Assembly (NCBI GenBank): GCA_020853575.1
Contig: JADYYP010000010.1
Location: forward strand, 1 to 64,000
From: Planctomycetota bacterium
GTDB lineage: Bacteria > Planctomycetota > UBA1135 > GCA-002686595
DNA length: 64,000 nucleotides
Direction: 5' to 3'
Shown piece by piece: positions 44,844 through 53,604 of this stretch. Numbering within the stretch: position 1 is the stretch's first letter; the number at the start of each line of letters is the position of its first letter. The notes beneath the pieces were generated by a model. It saw only the letters and a program-made list of their open reading frames with translations, was not told where the DNA came from and ran no database searches. A program made the position numbers and the translations under genes.

Positions 44844-45917
44844 CTAGCTCTCCGGGACGAGGATCACGCGGCGGGCCACACGTCGGTCGTGGATCTCCGC
44901 GAAGGTCTGGTTGATCGAGGCCAGCGGGCGGCGCTCGACGAAGGGCGCGACGCGCACGTGGCCGGCGAGCACCAGGTCGAGCACGGCCGGGTAGAGCTCC
45001 GGCGCGCAGCCCCAGTTGCCCTGCAACGTCGCGTCCAACGCCATCAGATTCGACAACCGCAGCGTGACCTTGTGCGGCGTGTACCCGACGACCGAGAGCA
45101 GCCCTCCGTGGCCCAATAGGCCGAAGGCCGTCTCCTGACCCTGGACCGTGCCCGAGGTCTCGAAGATCCGCGTGCGCCAGGTCGGGCACTGTCGGGCGGC
45201 GGCGAAGGCCGCGAGTTCCTTCTTGAGCGCCTTGAAGTCGAGCTGGTCGGCGCGCAGTCCCAGGCTCACGCCGTGCTCGCCCATCAGCGCGAGCTTGTGG
45301 GCGTCGACGTCGATCGCGACCACGTGCGCGCCACGGGCCGCGGCGATCTGCGCGCCGAAGCCGCCGACTCCGCCGACACCCACGAAGACCGCGAGGTCCC
45401 CGCGGCTCAGCCCCGTGCGCTCGACCGCTTGATAGGGCGTGGAGACGGCGTCGGCGATGACCGAGAGCGCCGCCAGATCGAGCCCCAGAGGATTGACGCG
45501 CGCGTCGCCGAGGTCCGGGACCGGGCACAGCCCGCGCGAGGGCACGCGCAGGTGACTGGCGAAGCCTCCGTGCACGTCGTTGCCCGGGAAGATCTGCTTG
45601 GGACACACCGAGCCGCGCCCGGCGCGACACGCATCGCACTCGCCGCACGGAATCACCGCCGGAACGATCACGTTGCGCCCGAGCCAGACCTGCGCACCCT
45701 CGCCACAGGCCACCACTCGTCCAGAGACCTCGTGGCCCAGGGTCAGCGGGAGCGCATGGCGCGTGGGTACGCCGTCGTAGAGGAAGCCCAGGTCGGTGTG
45801 ACAAACCCCGCACCCGGCGACCTGGACCAGCACCTCACCGCGGCCAGGGGTCTCCTCGCGCGGTTCCAGCACCATCGGCGCGTCCGTCGCGCGCACCGTC
45901 CAAGCACGAACTTCCAT
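44844..45917 (-). CDS. had: 6-Hydroxycyclohex-1-ene-1-carbonyl-CoA dehydrogenase
   Basis: The 357-residue zinc-type medium-chain alcohol dehydrogenase has catalytic-zinc Cys in AGCGVCHTDLG, His in LTLGHEVSG, a structural zinc lobe CGECDACRAGRGSVCP and NAD-binding VGVGGVGGFGAQIAAARGAHVVAID. In Thauera-type pathways Had oxidises the alcohol made by Dch to the 6-oxo compound used by Oah. The operon context makes this assignment strong. ATG 45917 is preceded by GGAGG. It is the first gene of the nine-gene operon, 178 bp downstream of the Crp/Fnr gene on the same strand. Confidence 0.9.
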   Translation of the reverse strand: MEVRAWTVRATDAPMVLEPREETPGRGEVLVQVAGCGVCHTDLGFLYDGVPTRHALPLTLGHEVSGRVVACGEGAQVWLGRNVIVPAVIPCGECDACRAGRGSVCPKQIFPGNDVHGGFASHLRVPSRGLCPVPDLGDARVNPLGLDLAALSVIADAVSTPYQAVERTGLSRGDLAVFVGVGGVGGFGAQIAAARGAHVVAIDVDAHKLALMGEHGVSLGLRADQLDFKALKKELAAFAAARQCPTWRTRIFETSGTVQGQETAFGLLGHGGLLSVVGYTPHKVTLRLSNLMALDATLQGNWGCAPELYPAVLDLVLAGHVRVAPFVERRPLASINQTFAEIHDRRVARRVILVPES

Positions 45918-46095
45918 CGCGTCCTCCGTCGCCCACGGGCCTCGATCCGACCGACCGCGGGCTTTCCCGCGCACTCGGGCGATGGTCGAGGCACGGCCTA
46001 CGACGCGACATGGGCCGAAGTGGGCAGCGTGCGCCGACGATGGTCCCGCACTCGCGTACGCAATGGCTCGGCGGCGACGCAGCCGCGCGCGCGCG

Positions 46096-46791
46096 TCACT
46101 CGCTCTCGCGGTCGGCGATCGCGATCAGCACGCGCGAATCGAGGATCGCGAGCTCTTTCCCGCGGCTGTCGACGATGCCCTGGTCCTGCCAGCGCCGCAG
46201 GAGTCGCGAGAGCGTCTCGGGCACGATCGCCAGGTGCGTCGCGAGGTCCTTCTTGGCCATCGGCAGTTGCACCACCAAGGCACCAGCTTCGTCGCGCGCC
46301 GGCAAGCGCAGCAGATAGCGGGCGAAGCGCGCCGGGGCGCTGGCGATCTGCAACTCCTCGATCCGCTCCACCATCGAGTGCAACCACATCGAGAGCGAGC
46401 TGACCATCGCCGCCGCCAGGCGCGGGTCCTCCCGGAACAGCTTGAGGAACACCGTGGCGCCGACCTCGACCAACTCGGTGTCGTCCTGCATCGCGCGCGC
46501 GTTCGCCGGGAAGCGCCCCATGGTCAAGAGCGCCGCCTCCGCGAAGCTCTTGCCGGCCGGCACGTGCTGCAACACCTGCTCGCGACCGTCGGCGGTCATG
46601 CGGAACAGGCGCACGGATCCGCTGCGCACTCCGTAGAACCCGCAGGCTGGATCGCCTTGGCTGAAGAGCAGCTCGTCGGCGCGCAAGCGCACCATCCGCG
46701 AGCCCTCGGCCACACGCTGCAGCAGGTCCGGCGGCAGCGCTCGGAAGTGCGGGAGATCGGCGAGTGCGTCGAGGAGTAGGCCTGCGGACAT
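46096..46791 (-). CDS. Crp/Fnr-family transcriptional regulator
   Basis: The 231-residue protein has an N-terminal cyclic-nucleotide-type effector domain (LLFSQGDPACGFYGVRSGSVRLF, AGKSFAEAALL) and a C-terminal winged helix (LPMAKKDLATHLAIVPETLSRLLRRWQDQGIV) with the ETxSR recognition helix. The N-terminal cysteine cluster of oxygen-sensing Fnr is absent, so it is closer to Dnr/HcpR-like members or a haem/NO or redox sensor. It lies immediately upstream of the benzoyl-CoA operon on the same strand. In Azoarcus the Fnr-like AcpR activates the anaerobic benzoate genes, so a similar job is plausible. A palindrome stands in its own upstream region. Confidence 0.9.
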   Translation of the reverse strand: MSAGLLLDALADLPHFRALPPDLLQRVAEGSRMVRLRADELLFSQGDPACGFYGVRSGSVRLFRMTADGREQVLQHVPAGKSFAEAALLTMGRFPANARAMQDDTELVEVGATVFLKLFREDPRLAAAMVSSLSMWLHSMVERIEELQIASAPARFARYLLRLPARDEAGALVVQLPMAKKDLATHLAIVPETLSRLLRRWQDQGIVDSRGKELAILDSRVLIAIADRESE

Positions 46792-46845
46792 GGGCGCAGC
46801 GGAGCATCCGCAACCGACTCTGGAGAGTCCAGCCCACAGTTCTAC

Positions 46846-46862
46846 TTGAGATTGAATCTCAA
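46846..46862. promoter_or_regulatory. Palindromic operator candidate upstream of the Crp/Fnr gene
   Basis: TTGAGATTGAATCTCAA is a perfect inverted repeat (7-bp arms, 3-nt centre). It lies 55 bp upstream of the Crp/Fnr start and 75 bp upstream of the divergent secreted-protein gene. The outer TTGAG...CTCAA resembles a Crp/Fnr half-site pair with wider spacing. Autoregulation is plausible but unproven. A second short palindrome, GACTC-TGGA-GAGTC, lies at 46816-46829. Confidence 0.5.
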
Positions 46863-46936
46863 CTATGGCGGCGCCCAGTTTCGCGCGCCCGCGCTACCAT
46901 GCCGAGGTTCGCTCTCCAAATCCTCCGAGGCTCCCC

Positions 46937-48469
46937 ATGCGCACTACCTGCCTTCTGCTCTGCGTTTTCGCCCCACTGGCCTCCGCCCAAGCGCCCTACT
47001 TCCCGCGGCCCGACCTGCTCGTCACCGATTCGACCAACGACCGCATCACCTACGTGGCCGACATCAACGGCGACGGCGACTACCTCGACCCCACCGACAG
47101 CGCGATCTACTACGACGACAACCTGGGCAACTACACGCTCTCCAACAACACCGGGATCGTGTGCGGGCGCGACGGCATCTCGTTCGTGTCCGACTCGAGC
47201 ACGGACCAAGTGCTGCGCATGCAGGACCTGAACGGCGATGGCAGCGTGAGCGCGTTCAACGAGACCACGCTCTTCTTCGAGTCGCTCTCGAACGCCGCGG
47301 GCATCGAGATGATCTCGGCCGGAGGCATGGCACGCGATGGCAGCGTACTGTGGGTCGCGGTGACGCAGGTCGGCTCGACCGGCAAGGACTACGTGCTGCG
47401 CCTGGAGGATCTCAACTCCGACGGCGACGCGCAGGACGCGAACGAAGCGCGCGAGTACTTCGTGCGCTCGGACCTGTCCCAGGGCGGCGCGTCGAACGAC
47501 TCGCTGCCCCAGGACGTGCACGTCGGGCTCGACGGCAACGTCTACTACCTCGAGGTGGGTGCCGGCGGGCTGTACACCAAGGGCATCTACAAGCTCGTCG
47601 ACCTGGACAACAGCGGAACGATCGACCCGCTGACCGAGGTGTTCAGCTTCTTCCTGCCGCCAGCGCAGCCCGCGGCACCGTTCTACTGGGCGATCGACCA
47701 GGGTCCGGACGGAGCTTGGTACGTCGCCGACACCGGCAACGACTTCATCTGGCGCGCCTTCGATGCCAACAACAACGGAGTGATCGACGCGAACGAGTCG
47801 ACGAAGTTCTGGACCGCGGGCACGGCGAGCCTGGTGTGGTCGGTGCGCATGGGTATCGACGGCTGGCTGTACGTCGCGGAGTCGCAGAACAACGAGCGCA
47901 TCTTCGCCATGAAGGACCTGAACGGAAGCGGCTCGATCGACGCTCCGGGCGAGCAGGTCACGCTGTTCGACGAGTTGACGGCGCTCGGCGCGCCGATCGG
48001 GCAGTTGCGTGGATTCGTGCTCGAGGCGCGCATGCAAGAGCCGAGCGAGCGCTACTGCGCGGCGCAGGTCAATTCGCTCGGCTGCACGCCGCAGATCTCC
48101 AGCTTGGGCACGCCGAGCGCCACGTACGGCTCGGGGTTCTTCGTGCAAGCGGCGCTGATCCGCAGCAACAAGGCAGGGTTGATGTTCTACGGCACCGCGG
48201 GTCGCGACAACGCACCCTTCGGCGGCGGCACGATGTGCGTCGCCAGTCCGCGGATCCGCACTCCGCTGCAGGCCTCTGGCGGCACGCCGTTCGTCGACGA
48301 CTGCACCGGCACGTTCAGCTTCGACTTCAACGCCTACGTCGCCACCAATCCCAATCCGGCGCTCGTGCTCGGAGTCACGGTCGACGCGCAGTACTGGTCG
48401 CGCGATCCGGGTGCCGGGCCGAGCAACACCAACCTCACGGACGCGCTGGAGTTCGTGTTGTTGCGCTGA
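46937..48469 (+). CDS. Secreted propeller protein with calcium-binding repeats and planctomycete C-terminal domain
   Basis: The 510-residue product has a signal peptide (MRTTCLLLCVFAPLASAQA; ATG 46937 chosen for this). The body is an NHL/SdiA-like propeller in which each blade is followed by a dockerin/EF-hand-type loop (DINGDGDYLD, DLNGDGSVSA, DLNSDGDAQD, DLDNSGTIDP, DANNNGVIDA, DLNGSGSIDA). From residue 370 or so to the end it carries the domain shared with two other secreted proteins here (start YCAAQVNSLGC, then GLMFYGTAGRDNAPFGGGTM, QYWSRDP, NLTDALEF). Probably extracellular and calcium-stabilised. Ligand unknown. A good terminator follows. Confidence 0.82.
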   Translation: MRTTCLLLCVFAPLASAQAPYFPRPDLLVTDSTNDRITYVADINGDGDYLDPTDSAIYYDDNLGNYTLSNNTGIVCGRDGISFVSDSSTDQVLRMQDLNGDGSVSAFNETTLFFESLSNAAGIEMISAGGMARDGSVLWVAVTQVGSTGKDYVLRLEDLNSDGDAQDANEAREYFVRSDLSQGGASNDSLPQDVHVGLDGNVYYLEVGAGGLYTKGIYKLVDLDNSGTIDPLTEVFSFFLPPAQPAAPFYWAIDQGPDGAWYVADTGNDFIWRAFDANNNGVIDANESTKFWTAGTASLVWSVRMGIDGWLYVAESQNNERIFAMKDLNGSGSIDAPGEQVTLFDELTALGAPIGQLRGFVLEARMQEPSERYCAAQVNSLGCTPQISSLGTPSATYGSGFFVQAALIRSNKAGLMFYGTAGRDNAPFGGGTMCVASPRIRTPLQASGGTPFVDDCTGTFSFDFNAYVATNPNPALVLGVTVDAQYWSRDPGAGPSNTNLTDALEFVLLR

Positions 48470-48495
48470 TCCCCGACGGACGCGACGGCCGCGCG

Positions 48496-48530
48496 CGCCC
48501 TGCGAGTCCTTCGCGGCTCGCAGGGCGTTT
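48496..48530. terminator. Rho-independent terminator between convergent genes
   Basis: A perfect 11-bp stem (CGCCCTGCGAG at 48496-48506, complement at 48517-48527) with a 10-nt loop is followed on the plus strand by TTTCAATTT. It serves the gene ending at 48469 and possibly also the opposing gene ending at 48554. Confidence 0.82.
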
Positions 48531-48553
48531 CAATTTGGGAGCGAGCCGTGCGC

Positions 48554-51500
48554 TCACCGCAGCAGCGTGCGCAACACGCTCGGGAGCTCGTCCGGCTCGA
48601 CCTTGCCGCTGCCATCGAGGTCCCAGCGCTCGACGAACCCGTCCGGAAGGACCTCGACACCGTTGGCATCGACGATGCGCACGCGAGCCGCGAGCTCCGT
48701 GGCGTCGACGATGTCGTCGCGGTTGGCATCCAGCTCGCGGAACAAGTCGCCGCGACGCTTCATCTCGCGCGCGGTCAACGTCCCGCTCTTGTCGGCATCG
48801 AAGGCCGTCAGGAGTTGCTCGACCGTGATGCGCGGAGCGAGCTGCACGAACAACGGGCGCCGGGTGGGCCACTCACTGTCGAGCGCGAAGTAGCCCGCGC
48901 GCTCGGCGGCCGGCTGGGTCAGCGGACCGAGCTCCAGGAAGCCGCTGCCGTCGCGATCGAGGGCGCGCCGCTCGTCGTCCGCCAGCGTCAGCTCCTTGGC
49001 CTGGATGCGACCGTCCTTGTTGTCGTCGAGAGCCTCGAACAGCGCCAGAACCGCGCCGCGGAAGCGCAATTCGCGCCAAGTCCCCGGATGGCGTGAGAGC
49101 TCGTCGATCGAGAGCCCCCGGTCGCCATCCAAGTCGAGCGCGGCGAACAGTGCCCGCGAGAGCTCGCTGACGTTGAGCCGGCGGTCGGCGTCCAGGTCGA
49201 ACTCGAGCGGCGCGAGTCCGTCGAACAGGCGCGCCAAGTCGCCGTCGCGATCGACGCGAGTCGAGAGGAAGTTCGACGGCGGCGGCGGCGTGACGCGCGT
49301 CGTGGCGCGGTCCTCCAGACCCGCACTGCCCGCGAGTTCCGCGAGCACGATGCGGCCGTCGCCGTCGAGATCGAACGACGAGCCAGCTCGAGTGAGCTCG
49401 TCCCCGTCGAGCACTCCGCTGTGGTCCGCGTCACAACGCTCGAAGTGCAAGCGCGCCGTCGCTCCGGGAATCTCGTCCGGTCGAGCGTGTGGTTTGAGCG
49501 TTCCCAGGATGTCGCCGGGCACGAGCAGCAAACGCTCGATCTCCGTCAGGCTCAGCCAACGTGAACCCACGTGGCTCGTGTCCTTGAGCGCGCGTCCGGC
49601 TTCGTCGAGCTGCTTGTCGAGCGGGAACTCCTCGAGCGCCACGACGTAGCACTCGCGCAATGCCGCCAGGGTCCCCAGCTGCACGGGCTCGGCGCTGATC
49701 GTGACATCAGAGGCGAACACACCTTCGCTGCCCGGAGCGAACATCAGGCTCTGCAGGAACGGCGCGTTGAAGTACGCGCCGCCGGCGAGCATCTCGGTCG
49801 ACAGCCCCGAAGGCAACGTGGCGATCGGCCGCACGCGCTTGGGCTCGGTGACCTCGAAGATCGAGAGCCGCGAGGTCGCCTGCGCATTGCCGTTGTCGGC
49901 CTCGCCCAGCAGGTACACGAAGTCGCCCTCGCGCGTCTTCGACCCGCCTTGCGGCTCGGCGATGTCGACGTGGCTCGCGAGCACCATCCCGCGCCACGAC
50001 ACCTCGAAGCGCCGCGCCCGCGAGCGATCCTCGCGCTGCGGGTGGAGTTGCTCGAGCTGGCTCGGCTCGGTGGCATCGAACAAGTACAGCCCGTCGCGCT
50101 CGTCCAGCACGGCGAGCAACATGCGTGGCTTGGTGCGCTGATCGACGGGGCGCCCGTCCTCGGAGATCGGTCGCGAGTTCTGGAACAGGACCTCGACGTG
50201 CGTCGCCGCATCCACCGCCGTCTCGGCGTCGTGCAGGCGCGTCCCGCCGACCACCTTGGGCTCGGAGGGACGACGGATGTCGACCACCAGCACGCCGCCG
50301 GCACCGTCGGCGACGAAAGCATGGGGCCACTGCACGCGCACCGAGTTGGCGTCGAAGGTCGGCACCTGCGCGACCTGCTCGAGCCGCTCGCGCGCGCTCC
50401 ACTCGAAGATGCGCAGGCCGCCGACGCCATCGGCGACGTACAGGTGCTTGCCGGCCAGCGCGAAACCCTTGGGTTGGATGGTCGCGATGAACTGCGTGCG
50501 CCGCGGCGTTCGCGGGTCGCGCACGTCGAGCACGTGGATGCCGCGGAAGCCCTCGGCCGCGAAAACGAAGCGGGCGCGCCCCTGCAGCGGATCGCAGTCC
50601 AGTTCCAGGTCGACGATGTCGGGCAACACGAATTTGGCGATCGGAACCGAAGCGGAGATCTGCGCTCGATCGATGGCCACGACCTCGAGCCCGCGGCGAT
50701 CCGCGACGAAGGCCAGCTTTCGTCCGAGCCGGAAGTTGACCGAGCCCAGGCCCCAGGTCGTGGAGCTGCGGTGGCACTCGACGCAGGCGCGCGACGTCGG
50801 TCGCACCGTGTGCATTTGGTGATGGATCTGCGTCAGGCCCGAAAGTCCGCTGGCCGTCACCGGCAGGGCCTGGTCGATCAACACCTGTCCGCGCTCGTCA
50901 CGCACCGTGCCCATCGTCGAGAACCCGGTCAAGTACGGCGCAAAACGCCCGGCCTCGTCGAGCCCCGCGTAGAAGCCCTTCCAGGTCGCGAAGACCTTCT
51001 CTTGGGTCGTGACGCGCCCCTTGGTCTTCAGGCCGGACAGGAGGTCGAGCTGCGTCAGCGACTCGTTGCGGTCGAAATGGAAGCCCATGAAGTTGGGGTT
51101 CCACGCCGAATGGCACAGGTGGCATTCGAGCGACTCGTGCTGCTTGGTCATGGCCTGCGCCGCGCGGTCGTTGTACTCCGGCCGATCGGGATCGAGCACG
51201 TGCACGAGTTGCGGCACGTCGTGCTGGGCTCCGTCGACCTTGCTGGTGAGCACCACGCGCTCCCCGATCCTCGACAAGTGCTCGAGGGGCGTCCCGCGAC
51301 GCGTGCGCAACGTCGCCGCAGCACGGAACGAGCCGTGGCAGTCGACGCAGCCGATCTCCACCGCGTGCTCCATCGCACCGTACAAGCGCCCATCCCCCAT
51401 CACGTCGTTCTGCGTGTGGCAATCGATGCAGTGCATGCCGCGCTCGTGGTGCACATCGGGCGGAACGAGGCTCGGATCGTCGAGGTAGAACTGGCGGTTG

Positions 51501-52423
51501 CGCAACACGTCGGTCGTGCCCGGGATCTCCGGACCGCCCGGCGCTCCGGGAGGGAGCTGCGAAAGTCCGCGGAAATTGAGTCCGATCGACGCGTCACCGT
51601 AGTGGCACGAAGTGCAGGTGTCGGTGCTCGGCGCGCGCGTCATGGCGTGCACCCTGGGGTGACCCGGCTCGCTGCGCTGCGCGCTCTTGTCCGCGCTCTC
51701 GGACAAACCATCGAGCGCGTAAGTGACATGGCATGCGGCACAGCCCTCGCCGCGGTAGTCGCCGTCGAATCCGACGCGCCCGTCGACGGCTCGCCCTTCC
51801 GACCACAGGTGACACTGCATGCACTCCTTGCGCGCCAAGTCCCCGTAGTGCGTCGAGAGTCGGTCGCGCGGACCGCTCTCGCGGAACGGCGGAATGGGAA
51901 AGAGCTCCTTGATGTCGCCGGCCGTCGCCGAGCCCGACGTCGCGCCGAAGATGCCGTAAGTCGAGCCCTTCTTGGCGAGCAGGCCGTTCTCGTAGAAGCC
52001 GTCGGAGAGGTGCCCTGCCGTCGTCGCGTGCAAACTCGTGTGCACGCGTCGGACCTGATCTTCGTGGCATGGGCCGCACACTTGCGCGGCCACGCGCAGG
52101 TCCATCGGGTTTTCGAAGCGCCGCCAGATCAAGTTGTCGTCGCGTGCGGCGACGCGCTCGTCGGAGTCCTCGGCGCGGGTGCTCGCCGGATGGGCCTCGA
52201 GCTTGTTCTTGGTGCTCGCGTTGCCGCCGTGGCAGTCCACGCACGACAGGTCGGCTTCGGGGTGCATGCTCTCGATCCCGGCGTGGCATTGCATGCAGCC
52301 GTTGGAGCTGGCGTCGGACGAGCTCGAATGCCCGGACGGCTGCGCGCCGCTCGACAGCAGCGACGCGGCCAAGCTCGCGAAGCCGGCGGCGAACACGGGC
52401 GCCCAGCGAACGAAGGACATCAC
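48554..52423 (-). CDS. Decahaem cytochrome fused to a beta-propeller and an EF-hand array
   Basis: The 1289-residue secreted protein has a signal region (WAPVFAAGFASLAASLLSSG) and three parts. Residues 40-570 or so hold ten CXXCH motifs. Residues 570-960 or so hold an LVIVD-like propeller (FVADRRGLEVVAI, GIHVLDVRDPRTPRR, YVADGVGGLRIFEWSA, FVADGAGGVLVVDIRRPSEP). Residues 990-1289 or so hold about nine EF-hand loops (DADHSGVLDGDE, DLDGDGRIVLAE, DLDGDRGLSIDE, DDNKDGRIQAKE, DADKSGTLTARE, DLDGSGKVEPDE). A haem region joined to a calcium array suggests a cell-surface redox protein. It is the last gene of a three-gene operon with the DUF1549-like and DUF1501-like proteins; gaps are 12 and 17 bp. Confidence 0.85.
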   Translation of the reverse strand: MMSFVRWAPVFAAGFASLAASLLSSGAQPSGHSSSSDASSNGCMQCHAGIESMHPEADLSCVDCHGGNASTKNKLEAHPASTRAEDSDERVAARDDNLIWRRFENPMDLRVAAQVCGPCHEDQVRRVHTSLHATTAGHLSDGFYENGLLAKKGSTYGIFGATSGSATAGDIKELFPIPPFRESGPRDRLSTHYGDLARKECMQCHLWSEGRAVDGRVGFDGDYRGEGCAACHVTYALDGLSESADKSAQRSEPGHPRVHAMTRAPSTDTCTSCHYGDASIGLNFRGLSQLPPGAPGGPEIPGTTDVLRNRQFYLDDPSLVPPDVHHERGMHCIDCHTQNDVMGDGRLYGAMEHAVEIGCVDCHGSFRAAATLRTRRGTPLEHLSRIGERVVLTSKVDGAQHDVPQLVHVLDPDRPEYNDRAAQAMTKQHESLECHLCHSAWNPNFMGFHFDRNESLTQLDLLSGLKTKGRVTTQEKVFATWKGFYAGLDEAGRFAPYLTGFSTMGTVRDERGQVLIDQALPVTASGLSGLTQIHHQMHTVRPTSRACVECHRSSTTWGLGSVNFRLGRKLAFVADRRGLEVVAIDRAQISASVPIAKFVLPDIVDLELDCDPLQGRARFVFAAEGFRGIHVLDVRDPRTPRRTQFIATIQPKGFALAGKHLYVADGVGGLRIFEWSARERLEQVAQVPTFDANSVRVQWPHAFVADGAGGVLVVDIRRPSEPKVVGGTRLHDAETAVDAATHVEVLFQNSRPISEDGRPVDQRTKPRMLLAVLDERDGLYLFDATEPSQLEQLHPQREDRSRARRFEVSWRGMVLASHVDIAEPQGGSKTREGDFVYLLGEADNGNAQATSRLSIFEVTEPKRVRPIATLPSGLSTEMLAGGAYFNAPFLQSLMFAPGSEGVFASDVTISAEPVQLGTLAALRECYVVALEEFPLDKQLDEAGRALKDTSHVGSRWLSLTEIERLLLVPGDILGTLKPHARPDEIPGATARLHFERCDADHSGVLDGDELTRAGSSFDLDGDGRIVLAELAGSAGLEDRATTRVTPPPPSNFLSTRVDRDGDLARLFDGLAPLEFDLDADRRLNVSELSRALFAALDLDGDRGLSIDELSRHPGTWRELRFRGAVLALFEALDDNKDGRIQAKELTLADDERRALDRDGSGFLELGPLTQPAAERAGYFALDSEWPTRRPLFVQLAPRITVEQLLTAFDADKSGTLTAREMKRRGDLFRELDANRDDIVDATELAARVRIVDANGVEVLPDGFVERWDLDGSGKVEPDELPSVLRTLLR

Positions 52424-52435
52424 GCGCCCGCGTCC

Positions 52436-53587
52436 TCAGGCGAGCAACCGCGGCAAGCGCTTGGCGCGCGACTTCGCGGCGCGCGCCCCGAGGAGCTCAC
52501 ACACCGTCGGACACACGTCGACGACCTGCACGTCGTCCTCGACGATCCGGCCGCGCGCGAAGTCGGGCCCCCAGCAGGTCGCGGTGACGTACTCGAGATC
52601 GTTCGAACCGTCGCCGTGGTCGAGCCCGCGGCGCGAGTTCAGGTCGGCGTCACGACCGAACTCGGGCACGACGACGAAGGCCGTCGAATCGCGCAGCTCG
52701 GCGTCGCCCTTGACCGCCTTCCACAACTCCCCGAGCGCGGCGTCGTTCTGGCGGATGACCTCGACGTAGCCGTTGTACGAACCGTGGGCGATGTCCGCCT
52801 GCTGGAGCACGACCGCGACCAGCTTGGGCTTGAACACCACGAGCAAGTTGCGCGCGACGCGCAGCGCCTTGGCGTCGGCCGCGTTGGCACCGCGGATGTC
52901 GGCCGTTCCACTGGTCAGCTCCTCGAGGATGTACTTCTCCACCTGAGCCGCGGACTCCGGTGAGTTGAGGCTCGCGGCAGCGCCGCGGGATTCGATCGCA
53001 GCGCGCAGCTTCGCGAGCAGCTCCTGCTCCTTGTTGGAGAGCGCCTTGGGCTTGCCCCAGGCATCGAGGATCGACTTGAACTCGGCGTTGAACAACCCGT
53101 CGCCGTCGACCGTGTTGGCCCCGAAGCGCGCACCGTAGTCGGGGTGCAGCCCGTAGCTGTAGTTGGTTTGCTGTGCGCCGCCGGAGGTCGAGATCCACAC
53201 CTGGCTCGCGGGCAGCGCGAGGTCCCGGCGCAGGTACTCGAACAGGGTCGGATCCTCTCCGCGCGCGTTCTCGCGGATCCCACGCGCCTCCGAGACGCCC
53301 GTGAAGATCGAGAGCGCCGCCCCGAAATGCCCCAGGTTCGACGACTTCGCGCGCTTGTAGAGCACACCTTCCTTGGCCATGGCCTCGAGCGTCGGAACGT
53401 TGCCCGCGGCGCCGAAGGTCTCGCGCGTGCGCACCCCGCCCGCGAAGGCCACCAGCACGACGTGCTGCGTGCGCCGCGCTTGGAACGGCACGCGCAGCGT
53501 CGCGCGAGCGTCGCTCGCCAGCGCCAGGGAGCCCGCGGCCGTGCCGATCAAGAACTCGCGGCGGTCGAATGCGTTGGGCTGGTTCAC
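52436..53587 (-). CDS. Tat-exported DUF1501/sulfatase-like protein
   Basis: The 383-residue product reads from GTG 53587, giving a Tat signal (FDRREFLIGTAAGSLALASD). The body has the alkaline-phosphatase-like fold of the DUF1501 group: HVVLVAFAGGVRTRETFG, FGAALSIFTGV, VVVPEFGRDADLN, GLDHGDGSNDLEYV and a final VVDVCPTVCELLG. The usual metal ligands of phosphatases/sulfatases are only partly present (D-H-G in GLDHGDG; a first-metal Asp is not obvious), so catalysis is uncertain. In planctomycetes DUF1501 genes are almost always next to DUF1549/DUF1553 genes, as here. Confidence 0.78.
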   Translation of the reverse strand: MNQPNAFDRREFLIGTAAGSLALASDARATLRVPFQARRTQHVVLVAFAGGVRTRETFGAAGNVPTLEAMAKEGVLYKRAKSSNLGHFGAALSIFTGVSEARGIRENARGEDPTLFEYLRRDLALPASQVWISTSGGAQQTNYSYGLHPDYGARFGANTVDGDGLFNAEFKSILDAWGKPKALSNKEQELLAKLRAAIESRGAAASLNSPESAAQVEKYILEELTSGTADIRGANAADAKALRVARNLLVVFKPKLVAVVLQQADIAHGSYNGYVEVIRQNDAALGELWKAVKGDAELRDSTAFVVVPEFGRDADLNSRRGLDHGDGSNDLEYVTATCWGPDFARGRIVEDDVQVVDVCPTVCELLGARAAKSRAKRLPRLLA

Positions 53588-53604
53588 GCTGGGGTCCTCG
53601 CGCG

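Noticed and set aside
44844..45917. CGVCH in the had product as a haem site
   Set aside because: It is the catalytic-zinc motif of medium-chain alcohol dehydrogenases in a cytoplasmic protein without a signal peptide, so it was not counted as a c-type haem motif.
38273..45917. Class II (tungsten) benzoyl-CoA reductase system
   Set aside because: No BamB-like tungsten protein or associated heterodisulfide-reductase genes are present. All four class I subunits are.
45956..45971. Hairpin CGCGGG-N4-CCCGCG as terminator of the Crp/Fnr gene
   Set aside because: The stem is only 6 bp with no T-run, and it lies 125 bp after the stop, so it was not called.
52436..53587. Active sulfatase or phosphatase
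   Set aside because: The fold is plausible, but the complete set of metal and nucleophile residues (for example C/S-x-P-x-R) is not visible.
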